From positions 124,001-188,000 of the forward strand of contig NZ_LT627736.1 in the NCBI RefSeq assembly GCF_900102005.1: a stretch of 64,000 bases of DNA, in the 5' to 3' direction. This stretch comes from Microbacterium sp. LKL04 (GTDB lineage Bacteria; Actinomycetota; Actinomycetes; Actinomycetales; Microbacteriaceae). The notes under the pieces were generated by a model. The model was not told the origin of the DNA. It searched no databases and saw only the letters and a program-made list of their open reading frames with translations. Each line of letters starts with the position of its first letter. The stretch's first letter is position 1. Made by a program: the position numbers and the translations under genes. Shown piece by piece: positions 1-7,230 of the stretch.

Positions 1-110
1 ACGAGGCCGACCCATACGTTCTGCAGGATCAACCCGAACACGATGCCGCCGGCGAACAGCAGAACCGTGCCGAGGATCCAGAACCCGCGTCCCCGCTGTC
101 GCTGCACCAT
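1..110 (-). CDS. Small membrane protein, N-terminal part only
   Basis: The gene runs off the left edge; only about 36 residues are visible. It begins MVQRQRGRGFW, followed by a hydrophobic segment (LLFAGGIVFGLIL) that looks like a first transmembrane helix. The start at 110 is supported by a TAGGCT hexamer six bases upstream, the pattern seen before many genes here. Function cannot be told from this fragment. Confidence 0.6.
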   Translation of the reverse strand, partial: MVQRQRGRGFWILGTVLLFAGGIVFGLILQNVWVGL

Positions 111-116
111 GCGGCC

Positions 117-122
117 AGCCTA
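117..122 (-). promoter_or_regulatory. -10 hexamer TAGGCT, leaderless type
   Basis: TAGGCT followed by six bases and then the ATG at 110. Lies back to back with the hexamer at 166-171 of the neighbouring hydrolase gene. Confidence 0.5.
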
Positions 123-165
123 CGGTTCCCGTCGCCCGGCGCTCGCGCATCGGACCGCAGACGGT

Positions 166-171
166 TACCGT
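166..171 (+). promoter_or_regulatory. -10 hexamer TACCGT, leaderless type
   Basis: TACCGT followed by seven bases and the ATG at 179. It overlaps the alternative GTG start at 170, which argues for 179. Confidence 0.5.
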
Positions 172-178
172 GACGCGC

Positions 179-1000
179 ATGAGGCTCATTCGTCCGGAGC
201 TGGCCGACCATGTCGTCCACGCCGGCGTCGACCGGCCGGGTGCGGAGCGCCCGGTGCTCCTGTGGCATCACGGCTCCCCGCAGACCGGTGCCGTCCTGCC
301 GCCCGTGGCCGCGATGGCGGATGCCGCAGGTTTCGACGTCGTCTCCATCGCCCGCCCGGCGTACGGGGGAGCGCCCCGCCTGCCCGGGCGAAGCGTCCGT
401 GACGCTGCTGCACGGGTCGCCGACGTGTTGGACATCCTCGACCTTCGGGACGTCGTGTCGGTGGGAGCCTCCGGGGGCGGACCCCATGCGCTCGGCGTCG
501 CCGCGCTCTCACCCGGGCGCGTCGCCGGCGTCGTCACCCTTGCGTCGATCGCCCCGTTCCGTCCCGGCGACGCGTCGTGGTTCTCGGGCATGGCCGATCC
601 GTCGGGTCTTCGATCCGCCACCGCGGGGATCGCGTCGCGCACGGCTCACCTCGACGTCGAGGAGTTCGATCCGACCAGCTTCGTCGAGGCGGACTACCGC
701 GCGCTCGAGGAGACATGGGCGTCGCTGGGCGAGGACGTCGCGGCATCCGCACAGTGGGGGTCGGACGGATTGGTCGACGACGACGTCGCCTTCACCCGGC
801 CGTGGGGGTTCGCGCTCGCCGACGTCGTCGCCCCGGTGGTGGTCCTGCAGGGCGAGCTCGATCGCGTCATCCCGCCGTCGCATGCGACCGCGATCGCCGG
901 CGGCATCCCTCAGGCGACGCTGCTGCGGATCCCTGACGTCGGACACATCGCGGTCCTCGACCATTTGCCCGCCGCACTCGCTGCGCTCCAGCGGATCTGA
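179..1000 (+). CDS. Alpha/beta hydrolase
   Basis: A 273-residue alpha/beta-fold hydrolase of unknown substrate, without a signal peptide, so probably cytoplasmic. Visible elements are the oxyanion-hole segment LLWHHGSP near residue 30, the nucleophile elbow GASGGGP with Ser98, the acid Asp228 in GELDRVIPPSH, and His256 in DVGHIAVLD. Length and order fit the proline iminopeptidase/epoxide hydrolase-like superfamily, but the Ser nucleophile points to an esterase or peptidase type of reaction. GTG at 170 is an alternative start; ATG at 179 is preferred because a TACCGT hexamer sits seven bases before it. The gene converges on the downstream glycosylase gene with only three bases between the stops. 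Confidence 0.85.
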   Translation: MRLIRPELADHVVHAGVDRPGAERPVLLWHHGSPQTGAVLPPVAAMADAAGFDVVSIARPAYGGAPRLPGRSVRDAAARVADVLDILDLRDVVSVGASGGGPHALGVAALSPGRVAGVVTLASIAPFRPGDASWFSGMADPSGLRSATAGIASRTAHLDVEEFDPTSFVEADYRALEETWASLGEDVAASAQWGSDGLVDDDVAFTRPWGFALADVVAPVVVLQGELDRVIPPSHATAIAGGIPQATLLRIPDVGHIAVLDHLPAALAALQRI

Positions 1001-1003
1001 CGG

Positions 1004-1963
1004 TCAGCGGCCCCGGTGGTCCTCCGGGGCGAGGCGGGGACCGCGTCGCGGTTCGACGACGCCGCTCGCCCAGATGAGGCGGATGACCCGCTGCCGCTGT
1101 CCCTTCCACGGCTCGAGGAGCTCCCGCATCCCGTCGTCGTCGACGCGTGAGCCCGTCAGTGCGTAGCCGACCTGATGGGCGACGTGATAGTCGCCGAAGC
1201 TGACCGCGTCGGGGTCGCCGAACGCGCGGATGCGCGTCTCGGCGCTCGTCCAGACCCCCACGCCCGGCAGGCTCGTGAAGACCCGATCACGGTCATCACC
1301 GGTCGTCGCGGCCACGGCCGCCCGCTCGATCGAGGCACGGCGACGCGCGGCGTCGACGATCGTGCGCGACTGCGGCGGTTCGAGGCCGGCGCGGTGCCAC
1401 GACCAGCTCGGGATCATCCGCCAGTCCGCTGGCGGCGCGTACATCGGCCGCGGTGTCGGGCCGGGCGCGGCGTCGCCGCAGTGGGTCAGGATCCAGCGCC
1501 ACGCGCCGAAGGCCTGGAGCCCGGTCACCTTCTGCTCGAAGACGCTGCTGACGAGCGCGTCGAACACGAGGTCGGTCGCCCCGATCCGCAGGTCGGGCCG
1601 GCGGTGGTGGGTCGCCGCGATGAGCGGATGCCGAGACGCGTCGAATTCGCCTGGGTCGTCGTCCGCGCCGCAGAGGCGCGGCAGCTGGTCCAACGTCCAT
1701 GCCGCACCCGGTCCCCAGGCGGCGGCCCGGACCGTCCGCAGTCCCGGCCGGATCGCGATCGTCGCGACGCCCTCGGGAGTGCGGGTCGCCCGCCAGATGA
1801 CGCCGTCCGCCGTCGTTTGCGAGGGATCGTGCGCGCCGCGCTGCTGATACCGGATCGCGCCCGCGACATCGGTCGGGACCTTCGGGCGGTACTCCGCCTC
1901 GAGGGGCTTCAGGTGCCGGGACGGCGACGGATGCGGCATCCGTTCACGCAGTCCCGATCTCAT
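1004..1963 (-). CDS. DNA-3-methyladenine glycosylase II family protein (HhH-GPD)
   Basis: A 319-residue base-excision repair enzyme of the AlkA-like HhH-GPD superfamily, expected to remove alkylated purines from DNA. The hairpin-helix-hairpin motif is LPGVGVWTSAE at residues 232-242, and the catalytic aspartate is Asp258 in DAVSFGDYHV. The N-terminal 100 residues would form the beta-rich domain of AlkA. The cysteine loop of MutY/Nth is absent, so no iron-sulfur cluster is expected. The start at 1963 has TAGGGT six bases upstream. Exact substrate range cannot be read from the sequence. The stop lies three bases from that of the convergent hydrolase. Confidence 0.85.
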   Translation of the reverse strand: MRSGLRERMPHPSPSRHLKPLEAEYRPKVPTDVAGAIRYQQRGAHDPSQTTADGVIWRATRTPEGVATIAIRPGLRTVRAAAWGPGAAWTLDQLPRLCGADDDPGEFDASRHPLIAATHHRRPDLRIGATDLVFDALVSSVFEQKVTGLQAFGAWRWILTHCGDAAPGPTPRPMYAPPADWRMIPSWSWHRAGLEPPQSRTIVDAARRRASIERAAVAATTGDDRDRVFTSLPGVGVWTSAETRIRAFGDPDAVSFGDYHVAHQVGYALTGSRVDDDGMRELLEPWKGQRQRVIRLIWASGVVEPRRGPRLAPEDHRGR

Positions 1964-1969
1964 GCCGAC

Positions 1970-1975
1970 ACCCTA
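1970..1975 (-). promoter_or_regulatory. -10 hexamer TAGGGT, leaderless type
   Basis: Six bases separate it from the ATG at 1963 of the glycosylase gene. Confidence 0.5.
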
Positions 1976-2000
1976 CGTCCGGGTGCCGACAGGCGGCTGA

Positions 2001-2717
2001 TCAGAAGCGGTCGGGCGAGGGGGTGCCGTGGCCGTAGCGGATGACGACGTCGGCGTGCCGGTCGAAGCGGTAGCCGATGCCGCGGACCGTGCGGACGATG
2101 TCCTCGTAGCGGCCGAGCTTGGAGCGCAGGCGTCGGACGTGGACGTCGATCGTGCGCTCGCCGGGAGCGTCGTCACCGTCGGCGTGGCTCCACAGGGAGG
2201 AGACGAGCTCGGTGCGCTCGATCGTGCTGCCCTCGCGCAGCACGAGGTACTGCAGCAGTTCGAACTCCTTGAAGGTGAGCGACGCCGTCTCGCCGTCGAT
2301 GTGCACACGGCGACGGGAGATGTCGATCGTGACACCACCGGGCACGTGCTCGTCGAGCGGTTCCTCGGGCTTGGTGCGCGCCACCGCGGCGGGCTCGTGG
2401 AGGGCGAGTCGGACGACGTCGACGTCGCGGCCGCCGGCGCCGACGGGGGCGAGCGCGACGGTGGCGTGGGTCTCGGCGGACGGGGCGAGCTCGGCGATCG
2501 TGCGGCGGAGCGCGTCGACGATGACCGAGAGGCTGACACCGTCAGCGGCTGCCTTCAGCTCGTCGAGACCGACGTAGAGGGCGAATCCGCGGGGGGCGGT
2601 GCCGGCGGGGAGTCCCTTGGGAGCGGGGCGCTCCGTCACCGGCGGGGTGGCGATGTCCTCAACGGCGCGGAGGTGACGGGGGGCGGCGGGGGCGGAGAGG
2701 AGAGCGGAGGTCGACAT
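2001..2717 (-). CDS. Orphan winged-helix (OmpR/PhoB-type) transcriptional regulator
   Basis: A 238-residue protein with a C-terminal winged-helix DNA-binding domain of the OmpR/PhoB type, roughly residues 140-225: SLTFKEFELLQYLV is the first recognition segment and RTIDVHVRRLRSKLG the recognition helix, ending in VRTVRGIGYRF. The N-terminal part does not show the acidic pocket or Lys of a receiver domain, so it is not a classical response regulator and no kinase gene is nearby. The reading frame stays open upstream to 2813, but the start at 2717 (MSTSALLSAP) is preferred because GAAGGA stands seven bases before it. The target genes are unknown; a perfect palindrome at 2934-2949 in the upstream gap is a possible site. 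Confidence 0.8.
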   Translation of the reverse strand: MSTSALLSAPAAPRHLRAVEDIATPPVTERPAPKGLPAGTAPRGFALYVGLDELKAAADGVSLSVIVDALRRTIAELAPSAETHATVALAPVGAGGRDVDVVRLALHEPAAVARTKPEEPLDEHVPGGVTIDISRRRVHIDGETASLTFKEFELLQYLVLREGSTIERTELVSSLWSHADGDDAPGERTIDVHVRRLRSKLGRYEDIVRTVRGIGYRFDRHADVVIRYGHGTPSPDRF

Positions 2718-3124
2718 GGCGATGTCCTTCGAAGGGGGAACCCGGAGCGGGACGCGGGTTCGAGAGTGTTGCGCGGGTGGCCTCACAGGGGCCGATGTGC
2801 GAGAAACCGGCATCCGCGTTGTGGGCGGGGGGCTGGAGTCTCGGGGGTCGATCGCCGCGTTCAGAAGCGGTGGAGCGACCCGGCGGGGATCACCGTGTCA
2901 GCGACACATTCGGCAACACATGACAGCACGCTGCGGCATCATGATGCCGGCAGTTCCGTTCGCCTCCCGGGCGGACAGAGTGCGTGCGAAGTCAGTCATG
3001 TGGCCGATTATGACGAACCGCGTCGGGATGTGTCAAACCGCCCGTGCCCGGCGCGCTCCGGATGACGGAATGTGACAGATTGCTCAATCCGACGCAGATC
3101 GCGTGCGACACCCGGCGACCGGCG
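2718..3124. other. Long intergenic region
   Basis: About 400 bases without a credible gene, between the winged-helix regulator and the acetyltransferase. It is less GC-rich than its surroundings between about 2895 and 3040. It holds the ribosome binding site of the regulator, a 16-bp perfect palindrome (2934-2949) and, at its right end, the -10 hexamer of the acetyltransferase gene. Nothing else was recognised. Confidence 0.6.
2934..2949. promoter_or_regulatory. Perfect 16-bp palindrome, possible operator
   Basis: CGGCATCATGATGCCG is identical to its reverse complement. Flanking CTG and GCAG extend the arms with a one-base bulge. It lies about 215 bases upstream of the regulator start; autoregulation is an inference. 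It also contains the over-used word CGGCATC twice, head to head. Confidence 0.4.
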
Positions 3125-3130
3125 TACCGT
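3125..3130 (+). promoter_or_regulatory. -10 hexamer TACCGT, leaderless type
   Basis: Six bases (gaacgc) separate it from the ATG at 3137. Confidence 0.5.
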
Positions 3131-3136
3131 GAACGC

Positions 3137-3436
3137 ATGAGTGAGCTGATCTTCACCGACGAGAAGGATGCCGCCCGGTACAGCCTGCACCGCGGCAAGG
3201 ATCTCGTCAGCATCCTCGATTACAACGACGACGGCACGACGATCGCGCTGACCCGTGCGTACACGATCCCCACGTTCCGCGGCTCGGGCTACGCGGGAGA
3301 GCTGGTGCGGCGTGTGGTGTCGGACCTCGAGCGCCGCGGTGACCGGCGCGTGATCCCCGTCTGCTGGTACGTCGCCGACTGGTTCGACGCGAACCCCGGC
3401 CACGAGTCCCTGCTGAAGGAGCGTCGGACGGCCTAG
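3137..3436 (+). CDS. Small GNAT-like N-acetyltransferase (YjdJ/COG2388 type)
   Basis: A 99-residue single-domain protein of the short GNAT branch. The acetyl-CoA binding segment is FRGSGYAGELVRRVV at about residues 55-69, and the C-terminal block VIPVCWYVADWFDANPGH matches the C-P-x-x-x-x-W/Y pattern conserved in this family. Substrate unknown. The reading frame is open upstream to 3044, but ATG 3137 with a -10 hexamer six bases ahead is the natural start. Its TAG stop overlaps the stop of the convergent gene inside a single CTAG tetranucleotide. Confidence 0.8.
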   Translation: MSELIFTDEKDAARYSLHRGKDLVSILDYNDDGTTIALTRAYTIPTFRGSGYAGELVRRVVSDLERRGDRRVIPVCWYVADWFDANPGHESLLKERRTA

Positions 3437-3765
3437 GCCTCGCCGGGTCTCGGATCGCGGATCCGCCACCCTAGATTCTCGAGCGCGCCGCGCAAGCGGT
3501 CGGCGGCAGCTCGAGCGACCGCCGTGGACTCGTCGGAGCAGACGTCGATCGCCAGCGGCGGGGGGTCGGCGAACTTCGGGATCTGGACTTCCGCCCACGC
3601 GCCGGGAGACAGGCTGACGCGCGGGTACGCGGTGCGCGCATGCTCGACGACGCCGTCGCACGCGAACGCGATCGTCTCCAGCGCGTCGGGTTTGGTGATC
3701 GGCAGATCTACGACGAGGGTCACCACGAACGGTCCGCTCGCCGTGTCCCGATCGTGTCCCGACAT
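3433..3765 (-). CDS. Conserved hypothetical protein
   Basis: A 110-residue soluble protein without a recognised domain. It begins MSGHDRDTASGPFVVTLVVD and appears to have alternating beta strands and one helix (DALETIAFACDGVVEHART), followed by a C-terminal helix (VARAAADRLRGALENLGW). The start at 3765 is supported by AAGGGAA before the ATG; the longer frame upstream has poor, arginine-rich sequence. It shares its stop tetranucleotide with the acetyltransferase gene on the other strand. Function unknown. Confidence 0.65.
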   Translation of the reverse strand: MSGHDRDTASGPFVVTLVVDLPITKPDALETIAFACDGVVEHARTAYPRVSLSPGAWAEVQIPKFADPPPLAIDVCSDESTAVARAAADRLRGALENLGWRIRDPRPGEA

Positions 3766-3850
3766 CCCGTTCCCTTCGTCCGTCCTCCTCGTTCGTAGTC
3801 GTGCCGGACCGATGCGGTCAAGCCCGTAGGTCGGCCGTCGCCCGCGGGAC

Positions 3851-3884
3851 ACCATGAGGAGACGACCACGATGAGGAGACGACC
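3851..3884 (+). repeat. 17-bp tandem duplication carrying the ribosome binding site
   Basis: Two copies of ACSATGAGGAGACGACC, differing at one base, stand side by side and end directly at the ATG at 3885. Each copy holds a GAGGAGA Shine-Dalgarno sequence and an ATG, so the start region of the next gene has been duplicated. Confidence 0.75.
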
Positions 3885-4142
3885 ATGGATCACGACGCCG
3901 ACGACCGGATGAGCGATGCCGCACCCGCGGGTGGATGGTCGGAGCAGGATGCTCCCGTCGCCGCTTCCGGTGCCGTAACGAACGAGCAGAAGGAAGCCGA
4001 GGACGACGCTGACCGCGGACGCGGTGAGGGCGCTCCGATGCCGGATGCCGCGCCCGACCCGTTCGTCGAGAGCGCCGAGATCCAGCAGGGCCTCGACCCC
4101 GATGTGCTCACGGACGAGCAGGCGGATCGCCGCGCCGAGTGA
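3885..4142 (+). CDS. Small acidic protein of unknown function
   Basis: An 85-residue, strongly acidic and probably disordered protein rich in Asp, Glu and Ala, with two Pro/Asp runs and a C-terminal segment (VLTDEQADRRAE) that may be helical. No domain recognised. The start is set by the GAGGAGA in the 17-bp duplication immediately upstream. Codon use has the expected third-position GC bias, which supports a real gene, but function is not known. Confidence 0.55.
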   Translation: MDHDADDRMSDAAPAGGWSEQDAPVAASGAVTNEQKEAEDDADRGRGEGAPMPDAAPDPFVESAEIQQGLDPDVLTDEQADRRAE

Positions 4143-4171
4143 GTCCCCTGGTGGACGCGGACGCGCGGGCG

Positions 4172-4177
4172 TACCGT
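4172..4177 (+). promoter_or_regulatory. -10 hexamer TACCGT, leaderless type
   Basis: Seven bases before the ATG at 4185 of the DUF2277 gene. Confidence 0.5.
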
Positions 4178-4184
4178 GACGGCC

Positions 4185-4502
4185 ATGTGCCGCAACATCG
4201 TTCCGCTCCACAACTTCGAGCCAGCGGCGACGGATGCCGAATGCCACGACGCCGCCCTGCAGTTCGTCCGCAAGATCAGCGGGATGAACAAACCGTCGCA
4301 GGCCAACACCGAGGCGTTCGAGCGCGCCGTCGAGGAGATCGCCGCCGCGACGCGACGACTGCTCGACGACCTCGTGTCGACGATTCCCCCGAAGGATCGC
4401 GATGAGGAGGCGGAGAAGCGTCGCGCCCGGTCCGCGGACCGCTACGAGGCCCTCCGGGAGTTTCAGGATCGGAAGAAGGCGGAGCGCGCCGCGGCATCCT
4501 GA
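4185..4502 (+). CDS. DUF2277 family protein
   Basis: A 105-residue protein with the family hallmark at its N-terminus: MCRNIVPLHNFEPAATDAE followed by ALQFVRKISGMNKPSQAN. The remainder is charged and helical. DUF2277 proteins are small, widespread in actinobacteria and of unknown function; the conserved MCRNI start suggests an essential N-terminal Cys. GTG at 4176 would add three residues but would place the start inside the -10 hexamer, so ATG 4185 is chosen. Confidence 0.88.
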   Translation: MCRNIVPLHNFEPAATDAECHDAALQFVRKISGMNKPSQANTEAFERAVEEIAAATRRLLDDLVSTIPPKDRDEEAEKRRARSADRYEALREFQDRKKAERAAAS

Positions 4503-4544
4503 CATCGCCCTCGTCCGCCGGGCTGCCGGTAGCGTGGGACGGTC

Positions 4545-6026
4545 ATGACATCGCCTGTAACAGCCAGCATCCCCCTGTCCTCCTCGCAGCGCTGGCGGGC
4601 GTTCTGGGTCTGCGTGTCGGTCGCGGCGTTCACGATCCTCGACCTCAGCAAGGTCAACGTCGGGCTCCCGGCGATCGAGACGTCGCTCGGTGCGACCTCG
4701 ACCCAGCTGCAGCTCGTGGTCTCGGGGTACATCCTCACCTTCGGTCTCGCGCTCGTCCCGTTCGGCCGCCTCGGCGATCAGCGGTCGCGCAAGGCCCTCT
4801 TCATCGTCGGCCTCAGCCTCTTCACCCTCACGAGCGCCGCGTGCGCCCTCGCGCCGAGCATCGAAGTGCTCATGGCGGCCCGACTCGTGCAGGGCATCGC
4901 GGCCGGCATCCAGATGCCGCAGGTCATGGGCACGATCCAGCAGCTGTTCACGGGCAAGGAGCGCGGCCGCGCGTTCGGCCTGTTCGGCGCGACGATCGGC
5001 ATCGCCACGGCGTTCGGACCCACCCTCGGCGGTCTCATGATCGCGATCGGCGGGGAGACCGACGGGTGGCGCGGCATCTTCTGGTTCAACGTGCCGCTGT
5101 GCCTCCTCGTCCTCGCCGGGGTCATCTGGCTGCTGCCGCAGACCCGCGCCGCGAGCGGCAAGCGACTGCAGCTCGATCCCGTCGGCATCGTCCTGTTCGC
5201 GTTCACGGTCATCTCGTTGATGTGGCCGTTCCTGTTCACGACCGGCTCACCCGATGACGACCCCAACCGCTGGTGGCTGCTGACCGCGTTCGTCCTGTTC
5301 GCGACGCTGTTCTTCTGGTGGGAGCGGCGGTACGCGGCATCCGGCCGGCAGCCCCTCATCCCGTTCCGGATGTTCCGCATTCCCTCGTATCGCAACGGCA
5401 CATTCGTCGTGGTGGCCTACTTCACCGCGATCCCGCCGATGTTCCTGCTGGGGACCCTGTTCCTCCAGATCGGTGTGGGCCTCGAGCCGGTCTTCGCGGG
5501 CATGGTCTCGATCGGCTTCGCCGTCGCCAGCGCTTTCTCGTCGTACTACGGCGGATTGCTCGTCAATCGGTTCGGTCGCCAGCTGGTGACCATCGGGCTG
5601 CTGACCGTCCTCGTCAGCGTCGTGGCGCTCACGATCGTCGCGTACACGATGCCGCCCGAGACGGTCGCCTACGGCATGGCTGCCGCTCTCCTGGTCGCAG
5701 GAGCCGGCGGCGGTCTCGTCGTCTCGCCGAATCAGACCCTCACCCTGTCCGAGATCCCGGTCCGTGAGGGCGGACTCGCGGGGTCGGTCGGCCAGCTCGG
5801 CCAGCGCGTGGGGACCGCCGTCGGTACCGCCATCGGGCTGTCCCTGTTCTACGCGACGATCTACCGCGAATCGGATGCCGGACTGGAATCCCTCGCGATC
5901 TTCCACGACGCATACGCGTACGGCATGGCCGCGGTCGGGCTCTTCCTGGCGATCGCGACGTTCATCTCGGTCATGGATCTGATCAATCTGCGCCGTCGCG
6001 GAGCAATGGCACCGACCGCCGAGTGA
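4545..6026 (+). CDS. MFS transporter, DHA2 (14-helix) drug:H+ antiporter type
   Basis: A 493-residue membrane protein with about 14 predicted helices, matching the EmrB/QacA branch of the major facilitator superfamily. Motif A is GRLGDQRSRKALF at about residues 74-86, and the antiporter motif C region is GIATAFGPTLGGLM at about 150-163. It should export hydrophobic or cationic compounds in exchange for protons. No regulator gene adjoins it. A TAGCGT hexamer lies nine bases before the ATG. The substrate cannot be deduced. Confidence 0.88.
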   Translation: MTSPVTASIPLSSSQRWRAFWVCVSVAAFTILDLSKVNVGLPAIETSLGATSTQLQLVVSGYILTFGLALVPFGRLGDQRSRKALFIVGLSLFTLTSAACALAPSIEVLMAARLVQGIAAGIQMPQVMGTIQQLFTGKERGRAFGLFGATIGIATAFGPTLGGLMIAIGGETDGWRGIFWFNVPLCLLVLAGVIWLLPQTRAASGKRLQLDPVGIVLFAFTVISLMWPFLFTTGSPDDDPNRWWLLTAFVLFATLFFWWERRYAASGRQPLIPFRMFRIPSYRNGTFVVVAYFTAIPPMFLLGTLFLQIGVGLEPVFAGMVSIGFAVASAFSSYYGGLLVNRFGRQLVTIGLLTVLVSVVALTIVAYTMPPETVAYGMAAALLVAGAGGGLVVSPNQTLTLSEIPVREGGLAGSVGQLGQRVGTAVGTAIGLSLFYATIYRESDAGLESLAIFHDAYAYGMAAVGLFLAIATFISVMDLINLRRRGAMAPTAE

Positions 6027-6069
6027 CGCCCGCGCGGCACGCCTCGACGGCGATGTCGGAGCCTCGATC

Positions 6070-6075
6070 TACCGT
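6070..6075 (+). promoter_or_regulatory. -10 hexamer TACCGT, leaderless type
   Basis: Six bases (gtgagc) before the ATG at 6082; favours this ATG over the GTG at 6076 as sbcD start. Confidence 0.5.
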
Positions 6076-6081
6076 GTGAGC

Positions 6082-7230
6082 ATGCGTATCCTGCACACCT
6101 CCGACTGGCACATCGGGCGGACCTTCCACGGTCACTCCACGCTCGATGCGCTCCGCGGTGTGCTGGATGGACTGATCGCGCAGGTCCGTGAGCACCGCGT
6201 CGACGTCGTGATCGTGGCGGGTGACGTGTTCGACTCCGCAACCCCGGCCGCCGCCTGCTACACGCTCCTGTCCGACGCGCTCCGCGGCATCGCAGACGCG
6301 GGCGCGCGCGTCGTGGTCACGAGTGGCAACCACGACTCCGCGGCGCGGCTCGGGTTCCAGGCAGGGCTGCTGCGCGACGGCATCCACGTCCTGACCGATC
6401 CGGATGCCGTGGGTACTCCGCTCACGATCGACGACGCCCATGGGCCCGTCCACTTCTACGGCATCCCCTACCTCGAGCCGGCGCTCCTGCGGCACCGGTG
6501 GGAGGGAGTGCGCACCCAGGCGGCCGTCCTCGGGCGTGCCATGGATCTCGTCCGCGCCGATCTCGCCGAGCGGGGCGGCCGCTCGGTGGCGATCGCGCAC
6601 TGCTTCGCCGCGGGCGTCGAGCCGACACCGCACCTCGAGCGCGACATCCAGCAGGGCGGCCTCGACGTCGTGCCGCTGTCGACCTTCGACGGTGTCGACT
6701 ACATGGCGCTCGGGCACATCCACGGACGGCAGCGTCTGTCCGAGAGCGTCCGTTACGCCGGCGCGCCCCTGCACTACAGCTTCGGCGAGGGTGACAAGCC
6801 GCGCGGATCGTGGCTCATCGAGCTGGATGCCGACGGCCTCGCCGCCGTCGAGTGGCTCGCCCTGCCGGTGCCCCGTCGCCTCGTGACGCTCCGTGGTCCG
6901 TTCGCCGAGATCCTGTCGGACGAGGCGCTCGCCGTCCATGCGGAGGCGTGGGTGTGCGTCGAGTACACCGATGACCTTCCCGAGGCTGACCCTCTCCGCC
7001 GGCTGCAGCAGCGGTTCCCCTTCTGCGCGAAGGTCCTGCACGCCCCGGCGACCATCCGCGCCGGCGACACGGCGACCTATCTCGAGCGCGTTCGCGCCGC
7101 GCGCTCCGACCGCGAGCTCGTCGATGCCTTCCTCGTCCACGTGCGCGAGGGGCAGGGGGCGACGGAGCGCGAGGCGGACCTCATCGACGACGTACTCGAC
7201 GACCGGGTGCGCCAGGAGGCCCTCGCGTGA
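6082..7230 (+). CDS. sbcD: Exonuclease subunit SbcD (Mre11 family)
   Basis: A 382-residue Mre11-type phosphoesterase, nuclease subunit of the SbcCD complex that opens hairpins and processes DNA double-strand ends. The metal-binding motifs are in order: TSDWHIG (Asp8, His10), AGDVFD (Asp48), SGNHDS (Asn83, His84), AHCF, and GHIHGRQ. The C-terminal capping domain follows. The gene overlaps sbcC by four bases (GTGA), which implies translational coupling and equal expression. GTG at 6076 is an alternative start two codons upstream. Confidence 0.95.
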   Translation: MRILHTSDWHIGRTFHGHSTLDALRGVLDGLIAQVREHRVDVVIVAGDVFDSATPAAACYTLLSDALRGIADAGARVVVTSGNHDSAARLGFQAGLLRDGIHVLTDPDAVGTPLTIDDAHGPVHFYGIPYLEPALLRHRWEGVRTQAAVLGRAMDLVRADLAERGGRSVAIAHCFAAGVEPTPHLERDIQQGGLDVVPLSTFDGVDYMALGHIHGRQRLSESVRYAGAPLHYSFGEGDKPRGSWLIELDADGLAAVEWLALPVPRRLVTLRGPFAEILSDEALAVHAEAWVCVEYTDDLPEADPLRRLQQRFPFCAKVLHAPATIRAGDTATYLERVRAARSDRELVDAFLVHVREGQGATEREADLIDDVLDDRVRQEALA

